11,901 bases of DNA from NCBI GenBank assembly GCA_039808665.1, contig JBDHTO010000030.1:1-11901 (forward strand), read 5' to 3'. Positions 6,812 through 11,901 of this stretch are shown one piece after another; position 1 is the first letter of the stretch; every line of letters begins with the position of its first letter. The notes below the pieces were generated by a model. It ran no database searches and had not been told where the DNA came from. It saw nothing but the letters and a program-made list of their open reading frames with translations. Source of the stretch: JBDHTO01 sp039808665 (GTDB lineage Bacteria > Pseudomonadota > Alphaproteobacteria > Paracaedibacterales > JAKBAR01). A program made the position numbers and the translations under genes.

Positions 6812-6827
6812 CTTAAGCCTTTTCTTT
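6797..6827. terminator. Bidirectional terminator-like inverted repeat between cydX and rluB
   Basis: AAAGAAAAGGCTTAA (6797-6811) and its exact reverse complement TTAAGCCTTTTCTTT (6813-6827) flank a single C at 6812. The RNA would fold with a loop of a few bases, a core GGCTTA/TAAGCC stem, and a pyrimidine-rich U-containing tail in both directions, as in a two-way intrinsic terminator. Both stop codons lie inside it, separated by one base. The stem is AU-rich, so efficiency is uncertain. Confidence 0.65.
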
Positions 6828-7547
6828 GGACTTTTCCTGTTTGGTTGGAAACAGTTTTTGAAGTATTGATCTGGGGACTTCTTCTACCTCGCGGAGGGGG
6901 AGTTCATTCAGTTCGAAAGGTCCGTAACCAATGCGAATCAATCGGTTGACTCTGTAACCAAGATGCTCCATAACGCGTCGTATTTCCCGGTTTTTCCCCT
7001 CGACCAATGTGATGAGTAGCCAGGCATTTTGTCCCGTTTGTTTTGAAAGTGTCGCGTCAATAGATTGATAACGAATGCCCTTGATGGTGATTCCGTTTTT
7101 GAGGGAGTTGAGACGCGCTTCATCTACAATTCCAAAAACACGCACTCGATAAGTGCGCTTCCATTTTGTTTCAGGAAGTTCTGCCATACGGGCAAACGCA
7201 CCATCGTTAGTGAGGAGTAAGAGACCCTCTGAATTTAAATCGAGGCGCCCTACACTGATCACACGTGGCATAGATTTGGGGAGTGATTCAAAAACGGTGG
7301 GTCTCCCCTCAGGATCCTTATGGGTTGTAACAAGTCCTGCGGGTTTATGATAGACCCAGACACGGGTTCTTTCTTTGGTGTGGATGACTTTTCCATCAAC
7401 TTCAATCTTTTCCTCGCCACTGACAAGGGTTGCCGGCGTTTCAAGAATAACTCCGTTGATTTTCACGCGACCTTCTTTGATGAGCTTTTCTGCATCTCTT
7501 CGTGAGCAAATACCCGCACGGCTAAGGAATTTTGCAATACGTTCCAT
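6813..7547 (-). CDS. rluB: RluB-type 23S rRNA pseudouridine synthase
   Basis: The protein belongs to the RsuA/RluB/RluE/RluF family, which isomerises specific uridines in rRNA. RluB makes pseudouridine 2605 in E. coli 23S rRNA. An S4 RNA-binding domain occupies the first 45 or so residues (ERIAKFLSRAGICSRRDAEK...EGRVKINGV). The catalytic domain follows with the KPAGLVTTHKDPEGRPTVFE block and SVGRLDLNSEGLLLLTNDG, whose Asp (residue 103 from this start) is the nucleophile. Later come the family's KRTYRVRV, EGKNREIRRVMEHLGY and LIRIGYGPF motifs. ATG at 7547 is the likely start (244 residues): it overlaps the upstream stop in TAATG, while an in-frame TTG at 7553 would add two residues. The S4 domain and GRPTVFE favour RluB over RluE, but the exact target is inferred. 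Confidence 0.92.
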   Translation of the reverse strand: MERIAKFLSRAGICSRRDAEKLIKEGRVKINGVILETPATLVSGEEKIEVDGKVIHTKERTRVWVYHKPAGLVTTHKDPEGRPTVFESLPKSMPRVISVGRLDLNSEGLLLLTNDGAFARMAELPETKWKRTYRVRVFGIVDEARLNSLKNGITIKGIRYQSIDATLSKQTGQNAWLLITLVEGKNREIRRVMEHLGYRVNRLIRIGYGPFELNELPLREVEEVPRSILQKLFPTKQEKSKEKA

Positions 7548-8251
7548 TAGCAAGCTTCGACAAAATGTTCAAAAAGCTTTTGATCAAGCATGCATGTATG
7601 GTATTCGGGGTGCCACTGAACACCATGACAATACTGATGTGTATGCTCAATGGCTTCGACCACACCATCGGGTGCTGTTGCTGTTATTTTCATGCCCGGT
7701 GCGATTTTTCCAACGGCCTGGTGATGACTTGAGTTGACATGAGCTTCTGCTTCGCCAATAAGCGTATAAAGCAAGGAGTTCGTCGCAATAGAGATAGAGT
7801 GATGGGGTGTGTGATAGGGCGGCTTTTGAAGATGCTCTTGGCCCCCTTCGATACAGGTTTGGATATCTTGGATCAGTGTTCCACCAAGGATTACGTTAAG
7901 AAGCTGCATCCCACCACATATCCCCAAAATGGGCTTTTTCATGGAAAAACAACCTTCTGCAAGTTTCCACTCAAAATCTGTGCGGTGAGATTTTGTTTTT
8001 ACAGTAGGATGAATATCTTCATCACCATAAAGATGCGGCGGGATATCGAAGTGACCGCCAGAAAGAATCAACCCATCAATCATGCCGACATAATGTTGAA
8101 TATGTTCTGGGTGGTGGGGAAGAAAAATAGGAATACCACCCGCAGCATGAACGGCGTTGGCATAGTTTTCCCGGATGGCGTACCAGGGAACTGTGGCATA
8201 ATGCCCAGCGGGTTCGTGATCAAGGGTGATGCCAATAAGTGAGCGTGACAT
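7547..8251 (-). CDS. Peptidase C26 / class I glutamine-amidotransferase-like hydrolase
   Basis: The 234-residue protein is a member of the gamma-glutamyl hydrolase (C26) family that includes PuuD, which splits gamma-glutamyl-GABA in putrescine breakdown. It has the typical start IGITLDHEP, YANAVHAAGGIPIFLP, the oxyanion segment DGLILSGGHFDIPPHLYG (PuuD-like proteins usually have GG.D..P..Y), the nucleophile Cys112 in PILGICGGMQLLN, and the His214/Glu216 pair in VQWHPEYH. SSHHQAV lies between them. The catalytic triad is complete, so it should be active as a hydrolase. The substrate is not evident: no putrescine genes are nearby, and it is joined to rluB by a TAATG overlap. Related genes next to rluB-like genes may act on peptidoglycan-derived or glutamyl amides, but that is a guess. 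Confidence 0.88.
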   Translation of the reverse strand: MSRSLIGITLDHEPAGHYATVPWYAIRENYANAVHAAGGIPIFLPHHPEHIQHYVGMIDGLILSGGHFDIPPHLYGDEDIHPTVKTKSHRTDFEWKLAEGCFSMKKPILGICGGMQLLNVILGGTLIQDIQTCIEGGQEHLQKPPYHTPHHSISIATNSLLYTLIGEAEAHVNSSHHQAVGKIAPGMKITATAPDGVVEAIEHTHQYCHGVQWHPEYHTCMLDQKLFEHFVEAC

Positions 8252-8315
8252 AAAGATTCAAAATAACTTGCATGCTTATCATATCTTTATATCACGAGCT
8301 TGGGGCTTTTTGAAA

Positions 8316-8432
8316 TCAAAACAGGCGTTTGCGGCGGGTGCGCAGGGGAATATATTGCAGTCGTTTTTTGGGCATAAAAACAACCGCTGCGGCAAGTGAT
8401 AAGGTGAGAAGTGATCCGATCAAAAAAAGCAC
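8316..8432 (-). CDS. Small membrane micro-ORF with Arg-rich tail (38 codons)
   Basis: GTG at 8432, preceded by a good AGGTGG ribosome-binding site six bases upstream, opens a 38-codon frame ending in TGA at 8316-8318. The product has one hydrophobic segment (LFLIGSLLTLSLAAAVVFM) followed by a strongly basic tail, PKKRLQYIPLRTRRKRLF. The layout suggests an inner-membrane anchor with a cytoplasmic positive tail, which could contact ribosome, RNA or lipid head groups. It lies 64 bases upstream of the C26 hydrolase on the same strand and may head that operon. I do not recognise a family. Evidence for expression is limited to the ribosome-binding site and the sensible protein layout. Confidence 0.45.
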   Translation of the reverse strand: MLFLIGSLLTLSLAAAVVFMPKKRLQYIPLRTRRKRLF

Positions 8433-8483
8433 GTCACGCCACCTATGTTATGAGCCTCTACAAGATGAGCTAGATTTCAATGG

Positions 8484-8499
8484 TTAACGAAAGGTTAAC
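8484..8499 (+). promoter_or_regulatory. Putative CtrA-binding box 1
   Basis: TTAA-CGAAAGG-TTAAC matches the full CtrA consensus TTAA-N7-TTAAC. It sits within a short direct repeat, GGTTAAC-GAAA-GGTTAAC, about 50 bases upstream of box 2. No CtrA gene is in the window, so binding is inferred from the consensus. Confidence 0.5.
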
Positions 8500-8537
8500 A
8501 AAATAAAAATTTTTTCATTTTTTCAAAATAAAATGCG

Positions 8538-8553
8538 TTAACCAGAACTTAAC
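8538..8553 (+). promoter_or_regulatory. Putative CtrA-binding box 2 overlapping the -35 region
   Basis: TTAA-CCAGAAC-TTAAC is a second full match to TTAA-N7-TTAAC. Its right half coincides with the best -35 candidate for the gene at 8599, the position at which CtrA commonly activates promoters in Caulobacter. Confidence 0.55.
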
Positions 8554-8598
8554 ATTTTATTGTCAGGGTGTACGTATATACCTAGATGTATCAACGTG

Positions 8599-9399
8599 AT
8601 GAAAATAGCGTTCTTTCTCATTTGTTTTTCATGGATTTGGGGGATTAAAATCCTCAATGCGGCGATTGAATCTCATCAGGAGAGTGGTCAATCTGCCTCT
8701 GTCAATGATGAAGAAAAAATGTCTGCGGCCAATGCCAAAAATACAACAGAAAAAAATATCATCGGTCTTGAAAAGCTTGGTTTTGATAGTGATATTATGC
8801 GTCAAATTGCTCTTGCGAAGGCTCTTGGTGAAGGAATGCGCGCCTATATTATTGAAAAGGTTAACGACGGAAAAATTATTGACCAATACAACGATTTGAG
8901 CACCCTTATGAGTCAGTTTATTGGCGGTCTTGTTTTAAAAATCTCCCAAAACAATCATTTTGAAGAGCGTGAAAGCCGCTTGTTTTATGAGAAAAAAACG
9001 AAAGAATGGATTGAGATTCAATATAAACTCGAAGCGATGATTAATAGTGTTTCAACGGATGCATTTCAATCAACCCCTCCCGAAATGGTGAGGAATTTTG
9101 CACCGGATGCAAAAACACTCAAGGATAAGGTCCTGTTTTATATCAAAGAGTTTAAGGACTCTGGAGAAGAGGCGGTGCGAGATATTTTGGCATTCACAGT
9201 GAGTTCTCTGGAAAGCTTTATTACAGAGAAAAAATCCCCCGTGAATCAGCAAGCCGTGATTGAATATTTAAATGCGCGTATGTGGAGTCCTATTGCAAAA
9301 ACTGTAAAGGATAGTATGGACTATTCCCTTGGTTTGACAGTGGCGCAGCCACATCCTCATACACACGAAGAAGAAGGTAAAGAAAAAACCAAGGCATAA
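8599..9399 (+). CDS. Unrecognised exported helical protein under putative CtrA control
   Basis: From ATG 8599 the product has 266 residues. An in-frame TTG at 8560 would add 13, but it lies inside the likely promoter and would put a Cys/Pro-containing stretch before the signal. The N-terminus MKIAFFLICFSWIWGIKILN-AAIES is a signal peptide or uncleaved anchor. A low-complexity polar linker follows (about 25-50: ESHQESGQSASVNDEEKMSA), then a body that looks almost wholly alpha-helical from about 55 to 245, with alternating charged and hydrophobic residues. The tail PHPHTHEEEGKEKTKA is rich in His, Glu and Lys and could bind metal. There are no Cys pairs in the mature part and no recognised catalytic motif. 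It is a single-gene unit, with two CtrA-type boxes in front and a terminator at its stop. I do not recognise the family. A periplasmic or surface role is inferred. Confidence 0.75.
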   Translation: MKIAFFLICFSWIWGIKILNAAIESHQESGQSASVNDEEKMSAANAKNTTEKNIIGLEKLGFDSDIMRQIALAKALGEGMRAYIIEKVNDGKIIDQYNDLSTLMSQFIGGLVLKISQNNHFEERESRLFYEKKTKEWIEIQYKLEAMINSVSTDAFQSTPPEMVRNFAPDAKTLKDKVLFYIKEFKDSGEEAVRDILAFTVSSLESFITEKKSPVNQQAVIEYLNARMWSPIAKTVKDSMDYSLGLTVAQPHPHTHEEEGKEKTKA

Positions 9400-9422
9400 A
9401 CCTTGGTTCATTCGGTTTTTTA
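9387..9422 (+). terminator. Intrinsic terminator overlapping the stop codon at 9399
   Basis: AACCAAGG (9387-9394) and CCTTGGTT (9401-9408) form an 8-bp stem with a six-base loop CATAAA that includes most of the TAA stop. A second pairing, AAAAAACC with GGTTTTTT (about 9383-9390 and 9414-9421), ends in a run of six U residues. Either fold would end transcription before the opposing tRNA gene. Confidence 0.6.
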
Positions 9423-9429
9423 CGAGGAG

Positions 9430-9505
9430 TGGTGCCCAGGGTCGGAATCGAACCAACGACACAGGGATTTTCAATCCCTTGCTCTACCGACTGAGCTACC
9501 TGGGC
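9430..9505 (-). tRNA. tRNA-Phe (anticodon GAA)
   Basis: The minus strand holds a 76-base tRNA with the cloverleaf complete. The acceptor stem GCCCAGG pairs with CCTGGGC, followed by discriminator A and an encoded CCA. The D arm is GCTC-AGTCGGTA-GAGC, the anticodon stem AGGGA/TCCCT holds the loop TTGAAAA with anticodon GAA, and the T arm carries GGTTCGATTCC. The arrangement is very close to E. coli tRNA-Phe. It is transcribed in the same direction as mrp and lies downstream of it, but has a promoter of its own. Confidence 0.97.
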
Positions 9506-9514
9506 AATGAGATG

Positions 9515-9543
9515 TTTATATCGGATTTACCGGTCTTTGTCGA
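9515..9543 (-). promoter_or_regulatory. Promoter of tRNA-Phe
   Basis: On the minus strand TCGACA (9538-9543) and TATAAA (9515-9520) are spaced by exactly 17 bases, each one mismatch from the sigma-70 type consensus TTGACA/TATAAT. The mature tRNA begins nine bases after the -10 box, leaving a very short 5' leader. Confidence 0.65.
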
Positions 9544-9560
9544 GGGGTAATTGGGTAAAT

Positions 9561-10607
9561 TTATATCTCCATTTTTGATTTTTGGAACAAAGAGATATGG
9601 GGAAGGGCTTCTATCTCGCCCTGATCCAGGCTTTTTCGTATGCGAATATCCAAGGGAATTTCAGCAAGAAACGGTATATTTAAACGTTCTGCTTCGGTGC
9701 GCGCTTGTCCATGGTCAAAAATATGGGATTCTTTTTGACAGTGAGGACAGGTAAATGTACTCATATTTTCAATCATGCCCAAAATAGGTACACCGACACG
9801 TTGAAACATGGAAACAGCGCGGCGTGCATCCATTAATGCAATATCCTGTGGTGTGGACACAATGACAGCGCCGTCCATATGGATTTTTTGAGCAAGTGTA
9901 AGCTGGATATCACCGGTTCCAGGGGGAAGATCCAGGATAAGTGTATCAACTCCATTCCATTCCACTTCAAAAAGGAGTTGTAGAAAGGCGCTTTGTATCA
10001 TGGGGCCACGCCAAATCATGGCGGAATTCTCAGGAATCATGAACCCAATGGACATTACTTTGATGTTAAACGCCTCAAGAGGAATGAGTTTTTTGTGTTC
10101 TGAGACCTCTGGTTTTTTTCCCCGTAGCCCTAACATGGTGGGAATAGAGGGGCCGTAAATATCCGCGTCGAGAAGTCCAACTTTCTCCCCCTGTTGCTCA
10201 AGGGACCTTGCTATCATGACGGCGGTTGTTGATTTGCCAACCCCGCCCTTGCCCGAGGCCACAGCAATAATACGCTTTACACCAGGAACACGTCTTTTTT
10301 CCAAAGAGGGGGTAATTTTTTCTGTGCTCACAACTGTTTTAATGGCTTCTATCCCCTCAATTGTTTTGCCTTCAAGTGCTTTTGCGTAGGAAACAAAAAT
10401 ATCACTATCTTTGGGGTGGCATTCTAAAACAAGTGTTAAAACCTTCTCCTTAACTTCCGCAGATTTAAGGAAGTTTGAGTGCAACAGAGGTTGCTTTGAG
10501 AGAGGGTCTTTTTCATCTTCAAGAAACTTCTGAACAGCGGAATCCTGAACAGTGTGGGAGAGATGTGCCATAACAGTGAGATGTAAAGGTTTTTCACCCG
10601 TCATCAT
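9561..10607 (-). CDS. mrp: Mrp/ApbC Fe-S cluster carrier ATPase
   Basis: Mrp/ApbC (NBP35 family) is a cytoplasmic P-loop ATPase that carries and delivers [4Fe-4S] clusters. From ATG 10607 it has 348 residues. An N-terminal MIP18-like domain (to about 95) is degenerate: it lacks the usual DPEL and T-x-x-C-P motifs. The ATPase domain opens with VKRIIAVASGKGGVGKSTT (deviant Walker A GKGGVGKST at 119-127), then LLDADIYGPSIPTMLG, IWRGPMIQSAF, LILDLPPGTGDIQLTL and the cluster-binding pair Cys287/Cys290 in STFTCPHCQKESHIF. The in-frame TTG at 10631 would add eight residues. Met13 (10571) is another possible start. A BolA and GrxD pair elsewhere in the window also belongs to Fe-S handling. It diverges from the pseudouridine synthase gene at 10691. 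Confidence 0.93.
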   Translation of the reverse strand: MMTGEKPLHLTVMAHLSHTVQDSAVQKFLEDEKDPLSKQPLLHSNFLKSAEVKEKVLTLVLECHPKDSDIFVSYAKALEGKTIEGIEAIKTVVSTEKITPSLEKRRVPGVKRIIAVASGKGGVGKSTTAVMIARSLEQQGEKVGLLDADIYGPSIPTMLGLRGKKPEVSEHKKLIPLEAFNIKVMSIGFMIPENSAMIWRGPMIQSAFLQLLFEVEWNGVDTLILDLPPGTGDIQLTLAQKIHMDGAVIVSTPQDIALMDARRAVSMFQRVGVPILGMIENMSTFTCPHCQKESHIFDHGQARTEAERLNIPFLAEIPLDIRIRKSLDQGEIEALPHISLFQKSKMEI

Positions 10608-10690
10608 AATGAAAAAAACTCGACACCTCAATGATCCTTGGATAGTTTGTGTTTATGCTTTGTGTATGACCCTATGGCGACTTTTCCCTT

Positions 10691-11362
10691 ATGACACCAG
10701 AAGATATCCAATCCCTTATTATCTACCGTAATGCGATGATTCTTGTTTTAAACAAACCGAGTGGTATTCCGGTTCATCAGGGAAGTGGGAAATTTCGATC
10801 TCTTGATCATGATTTCAAGCATCTTCAATTTGGTCTTCCCCGCCAACCGGAACTTGCCCATCGACTGGACAAGGATACGAGCGGGTGTCTTGTCCTTGGT
10901 CGCCATCCAGAGGCTTTGCGTCGTCTTGGAAAAATGTTTGAGGGGAATCTTATTGAAAAAACCTATCATGCTCTTGTTCATGGGGTTATCGAGCAGGAAG
11001 AGGGAGACATTGATCTCCCCATTGGTAAACAGAGCCAACACAGCACAAGATGGTGGAGCAAGGTTGACCATGAGAATGGAAAGCCAGCATTAACACATTT
11101 TCGGGTGCTGCAGCGGTTTGAACAATATACCTATGTTGCACTTTCCCCAAAAACAGGTCGTACCCATCAACTGCGTGTTCATATGCAAGCGCTCGGGCAT
11201 CCCATTGTGGGAGATAAAATTTATGGAGGGGATGGGGAGGATAAAAAGCTGCACCTTCACGCCCACAGTTTAACCATTCCTCTTTATCCTAAAAAAGATC
11301 CTCTGTTCATTGAGGCGACACTTCCGGAGCATATAATCATGTCTCTCGAGACTCTTTCGTGA
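10691..11362 (+). CDS. Short RluA-family pseudouridine synthase
   Basis: The 223-residue protein is a stand-alone RluA-type catalytic domain without the S4 domain found in RluC and RluD. It opens MILVLNKPSGIPVHQGSG, has catalytic Asp60 in HRLDKDTSG (57-65), the KTYHALVHG strand (90-98), and the substrate-binding GRTHQLRVH (156-164) followed by GHPIVGDKIYGG. Length and the missing S4 domain are like E. coli RluA, which acts on 23S rRNA U746 and tRNA U32, or the related TruC and RluC-like enzymes. Which uridine is modified here cannot be read from the sequence. No strong ribosome-binding site precedes ATG 10691. It is divergent from mrp, with the 83 bases between them holding promoters for both. 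Confidence 0.9.
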   Translation: MTPEDIQSLIIYRNAMILVLNKPSGIPVHQGSGKFRSLDHDFKHLQFGLPRQPELAHRLDKDTSGCLVLGRHPEALRRLGKMFEGNLIEKTYHALVHGVIEQEEGDIDLPIGKQSQHSTRWWSKVDHENGKPALTHFRVLQRFEQYTYVALSPKTGRTHQLRVHMQALGHPIVGDKIYGGDGEDKKLHLHAHSLTIPLYPKKDPLFIEATLPEHIIMSLETLS

Positions 11363-11443
11363 GCGGGGTTGCTGCTGAAGGGTTTATTTTATGAGGATCT
11401 CCTGATAAACTTTGCCCAAGTCAAAGTAATAGGAAAATAAAAA
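11363..11443 (+). other. Intergenic spacer before the lipoamide dehydrogenase gene
   Basis: This 81-base AT-rich spacer contains GTTTAT (11382-11387) and its complement ATAAAC (11405-11410) around an inner AGG-ATCT-CCT, which could form a weak stem. No U-run follows it, so I do not call a terminator. TAGGA near 11430 serves as the ribosome-binding site of the next gene. Confidence 0.3.
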
Positions 11444-11901
11444 ATGGATCAATTTGATGTCGTTGTTATCGGCGCAGGGCCAGGTGGTTATGTGGCAGCC
11501 ATTCGTGCGGCGCAGCTTAAGCTTAAGGTAGCGGTTGTTGAAAAAGAACATCTTGGTGGTGTTTGTTTGAACTGGGGATGTATTCCCACAAAAGCTCTTC
11601 TTCGCTCAGCAGAGATAAAACATCTTATGGATCATGGAAAAGAGTATGGTGTAACGGCTTCTAAGGTGGATGTTGACCTGAAGGCGATTGTGAAACGATC
11701 ACGGGATGTGAGCGCGCAGCTTGCGGGGGGGATTAAACATCTTCTTAAGAAAAATGGCGTGACTCATATGGATGGTCACGGGAAACTTTCAGGCAATAAC
11801 AAGATTGTCGTTGAAAAAGACGGTAAAACACAAACGATTGGGGCAAAGCACATTATCCTTGCGACAGGTGCACGAGCACGGACAATTCCGGGTGTTGATG
11901 T
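11444..11901 (+). CDS. lpdA: Dihydrolipoamide dehydrogenase, N-terminal part
   Basis: The frame from ATG 11444 runs off the right edge after 152 codons. Dihydrolipoamide dehydrogenase (E3) re-oxidises the lipoyl groups of the pyruvate and 2-oxoglutarate dehydrogenase complexes, passing electrons through FAD and a redox disulfide to NAD+. The visible part holds the FAD dinucleotide fold VVVIGAGPGGYVAAIRAAQL (G-x-G-x-x-G at 10-15), Glu33 at the end of the second strand for the adenosine ribose, the redox-active pair Cys41/Cys46 in GGVCLNWGCIPTKALL, and HIILATGARAR at its end. The exact GGVCLNWGCIPTKALL form is the classical one for Lpd. The alphaproteobacterial pdh genes that often accompany lpd are not upstream, so the gene is separate from pdhA and pdhB here. 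Confidence 0.96.
   Translation, partial: MDQFDVVVIGAGPGGYVAAIRAAQLKLKVAVVEKEHLGGVCLNWGCIPTKALLRSAEIKHLMDHGKEYGVTASKVDVDLKAIVKRSRDVSAQLAGGIKHLLKKNGVTHMDGHGKLSGNNKIVVEKDGKTQTIGAKHIILATGARARTIPGVD

Larger units (their letters stand above)
8433..8598. promoter_or_regulatory. Intergenic control region of the exported-protein gene at 8599
   Basis: This AT-rich stretch lies between divergent genes. Its left part (8433-8483) must hold any promoter for the minus-strand micro-ORF. Its right part holds two full CtrA-type boxes separated by a run of A/T-only sequence. A plausible plus-strand promoter uses TTAACA (8549-8554) as -35 and TACGTA (8571-8576) as -10 with a 16-base spacer. Transcription would then begin near 8583, leaving a leader of about 16 bases before ATG 8599. 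Confidence 0.4.

Noticed and set aside
7375..8242. Long plus-strand frames (120 and 167 codons) opposite rluB and the C26 hydrolase.
   Set aside because: The opposite strand encodes proteins with complete, recognisable motifs. The plus-strand translations show no domain and are rich in Cys/His/Arg as expected of antisense frames.
8560..8598. TTG at 8560 as the start of the exported protein.
   Set aside because: It lies between the putative -35 and -10 elements and would place extra polar residues ahead of a clean signal peptide beginning at ATG 8599.
9430..9505. tRNA-Phe as a possible integration (att) site for a mobile element.
   Set aside because: No integrase, no partial repeat of the tRNA 3' end and no change in gene character are visible nearby.
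11382..11410. Inverted repeat GTTTAT...ATAAAC with inner AGG-ATCT-CCT as a terminator or riboswitch before lpdA.
   Set aside because: The stem is weak and interrupted, with no U-run after it and no recognised riboswitch core.

Overview
The window looks like a chromosomal housekeeping segment of an alphaproteobacterium with a reduced or host-associated lifestyle (Holosporales/Rickettsiales-like; the order is inferred from gene content, and no ribosomal gene is present to prove it). Pointers are a purC-like gene next to bolA and grxD, which looks like the remnant of the alphaproteobacterial purC-purS-purQ-purL-bolA-grxD cluster with the middle purine genes missing; TTAA-N7-TTAA boxes of the kind bound by the alphaproteobacterial cell-cycle regulator CtrA; moderate GC content by eye; and tight overlapping operons.

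Layout. (1) Positions 1-2256, minus strand: a coupled operon reading a 45-residue secreted micro-ORF, then tsaB (t6A tRNA modification), rimI (GNAT acetyltransferase), then an unrecognised exported protein running off the left edge. A CtrA-type box lies just upstream of it. (2) Positions 2365-3715, minus strand: a divergent PurC-like protein, a BolA protein and monothiol glutaredoxin GrxD. (3) Positions 3865-6811, plus strand: a complete cytochrome bd oxidase operon, cydP-like, cydA, cydB, cydX. It has a small membrane subunit at each end, and cydX is only 32 codons long. It ends in a 15-bp inverted repeat shared with the convergent rluB gene. (4) Positions 6813-8432, minus strand: rluB, a class I amidotransferase-like C26 hydrolase and, upstream, a 38-codon membrane/basic micro-ORF. 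(5) Positions 8484-9399, plus strand: two CtrA-type boxes and a promoter-like region driving an unrecognised exported alpha-helical protein with a His/Glu/Lys-rich tail and a terminator at its stop codon. (6) Positions 9430-10607, minus strand: tRNA-Phe(GAA) with its own promoter, and the Fe-S carrier ATPase Mrp/ApbC. (7) Positions 10691-11901, plus strand: a short RluA-type pseudouridine synthase and the start of a dihydrolipoamide dehydrogenase gene.

Together these genes cover respiration under low oxygen (CydABX plus the CydP-like protein), Fe-S handling (GrxD, BolA, Mrp), tRNA and rRNA modification (TsaB, RluB, RluA-type) and central carbon metabolism (Lpd). I see no mobile element, CRISPR array, phage gene or defence cassette. 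The less ordinary content is the set of small or unrecognised exported proteins, two of whose transcription units carry CtrA-type boxes, and the PurC-like protein that has lost most active-site signatures.
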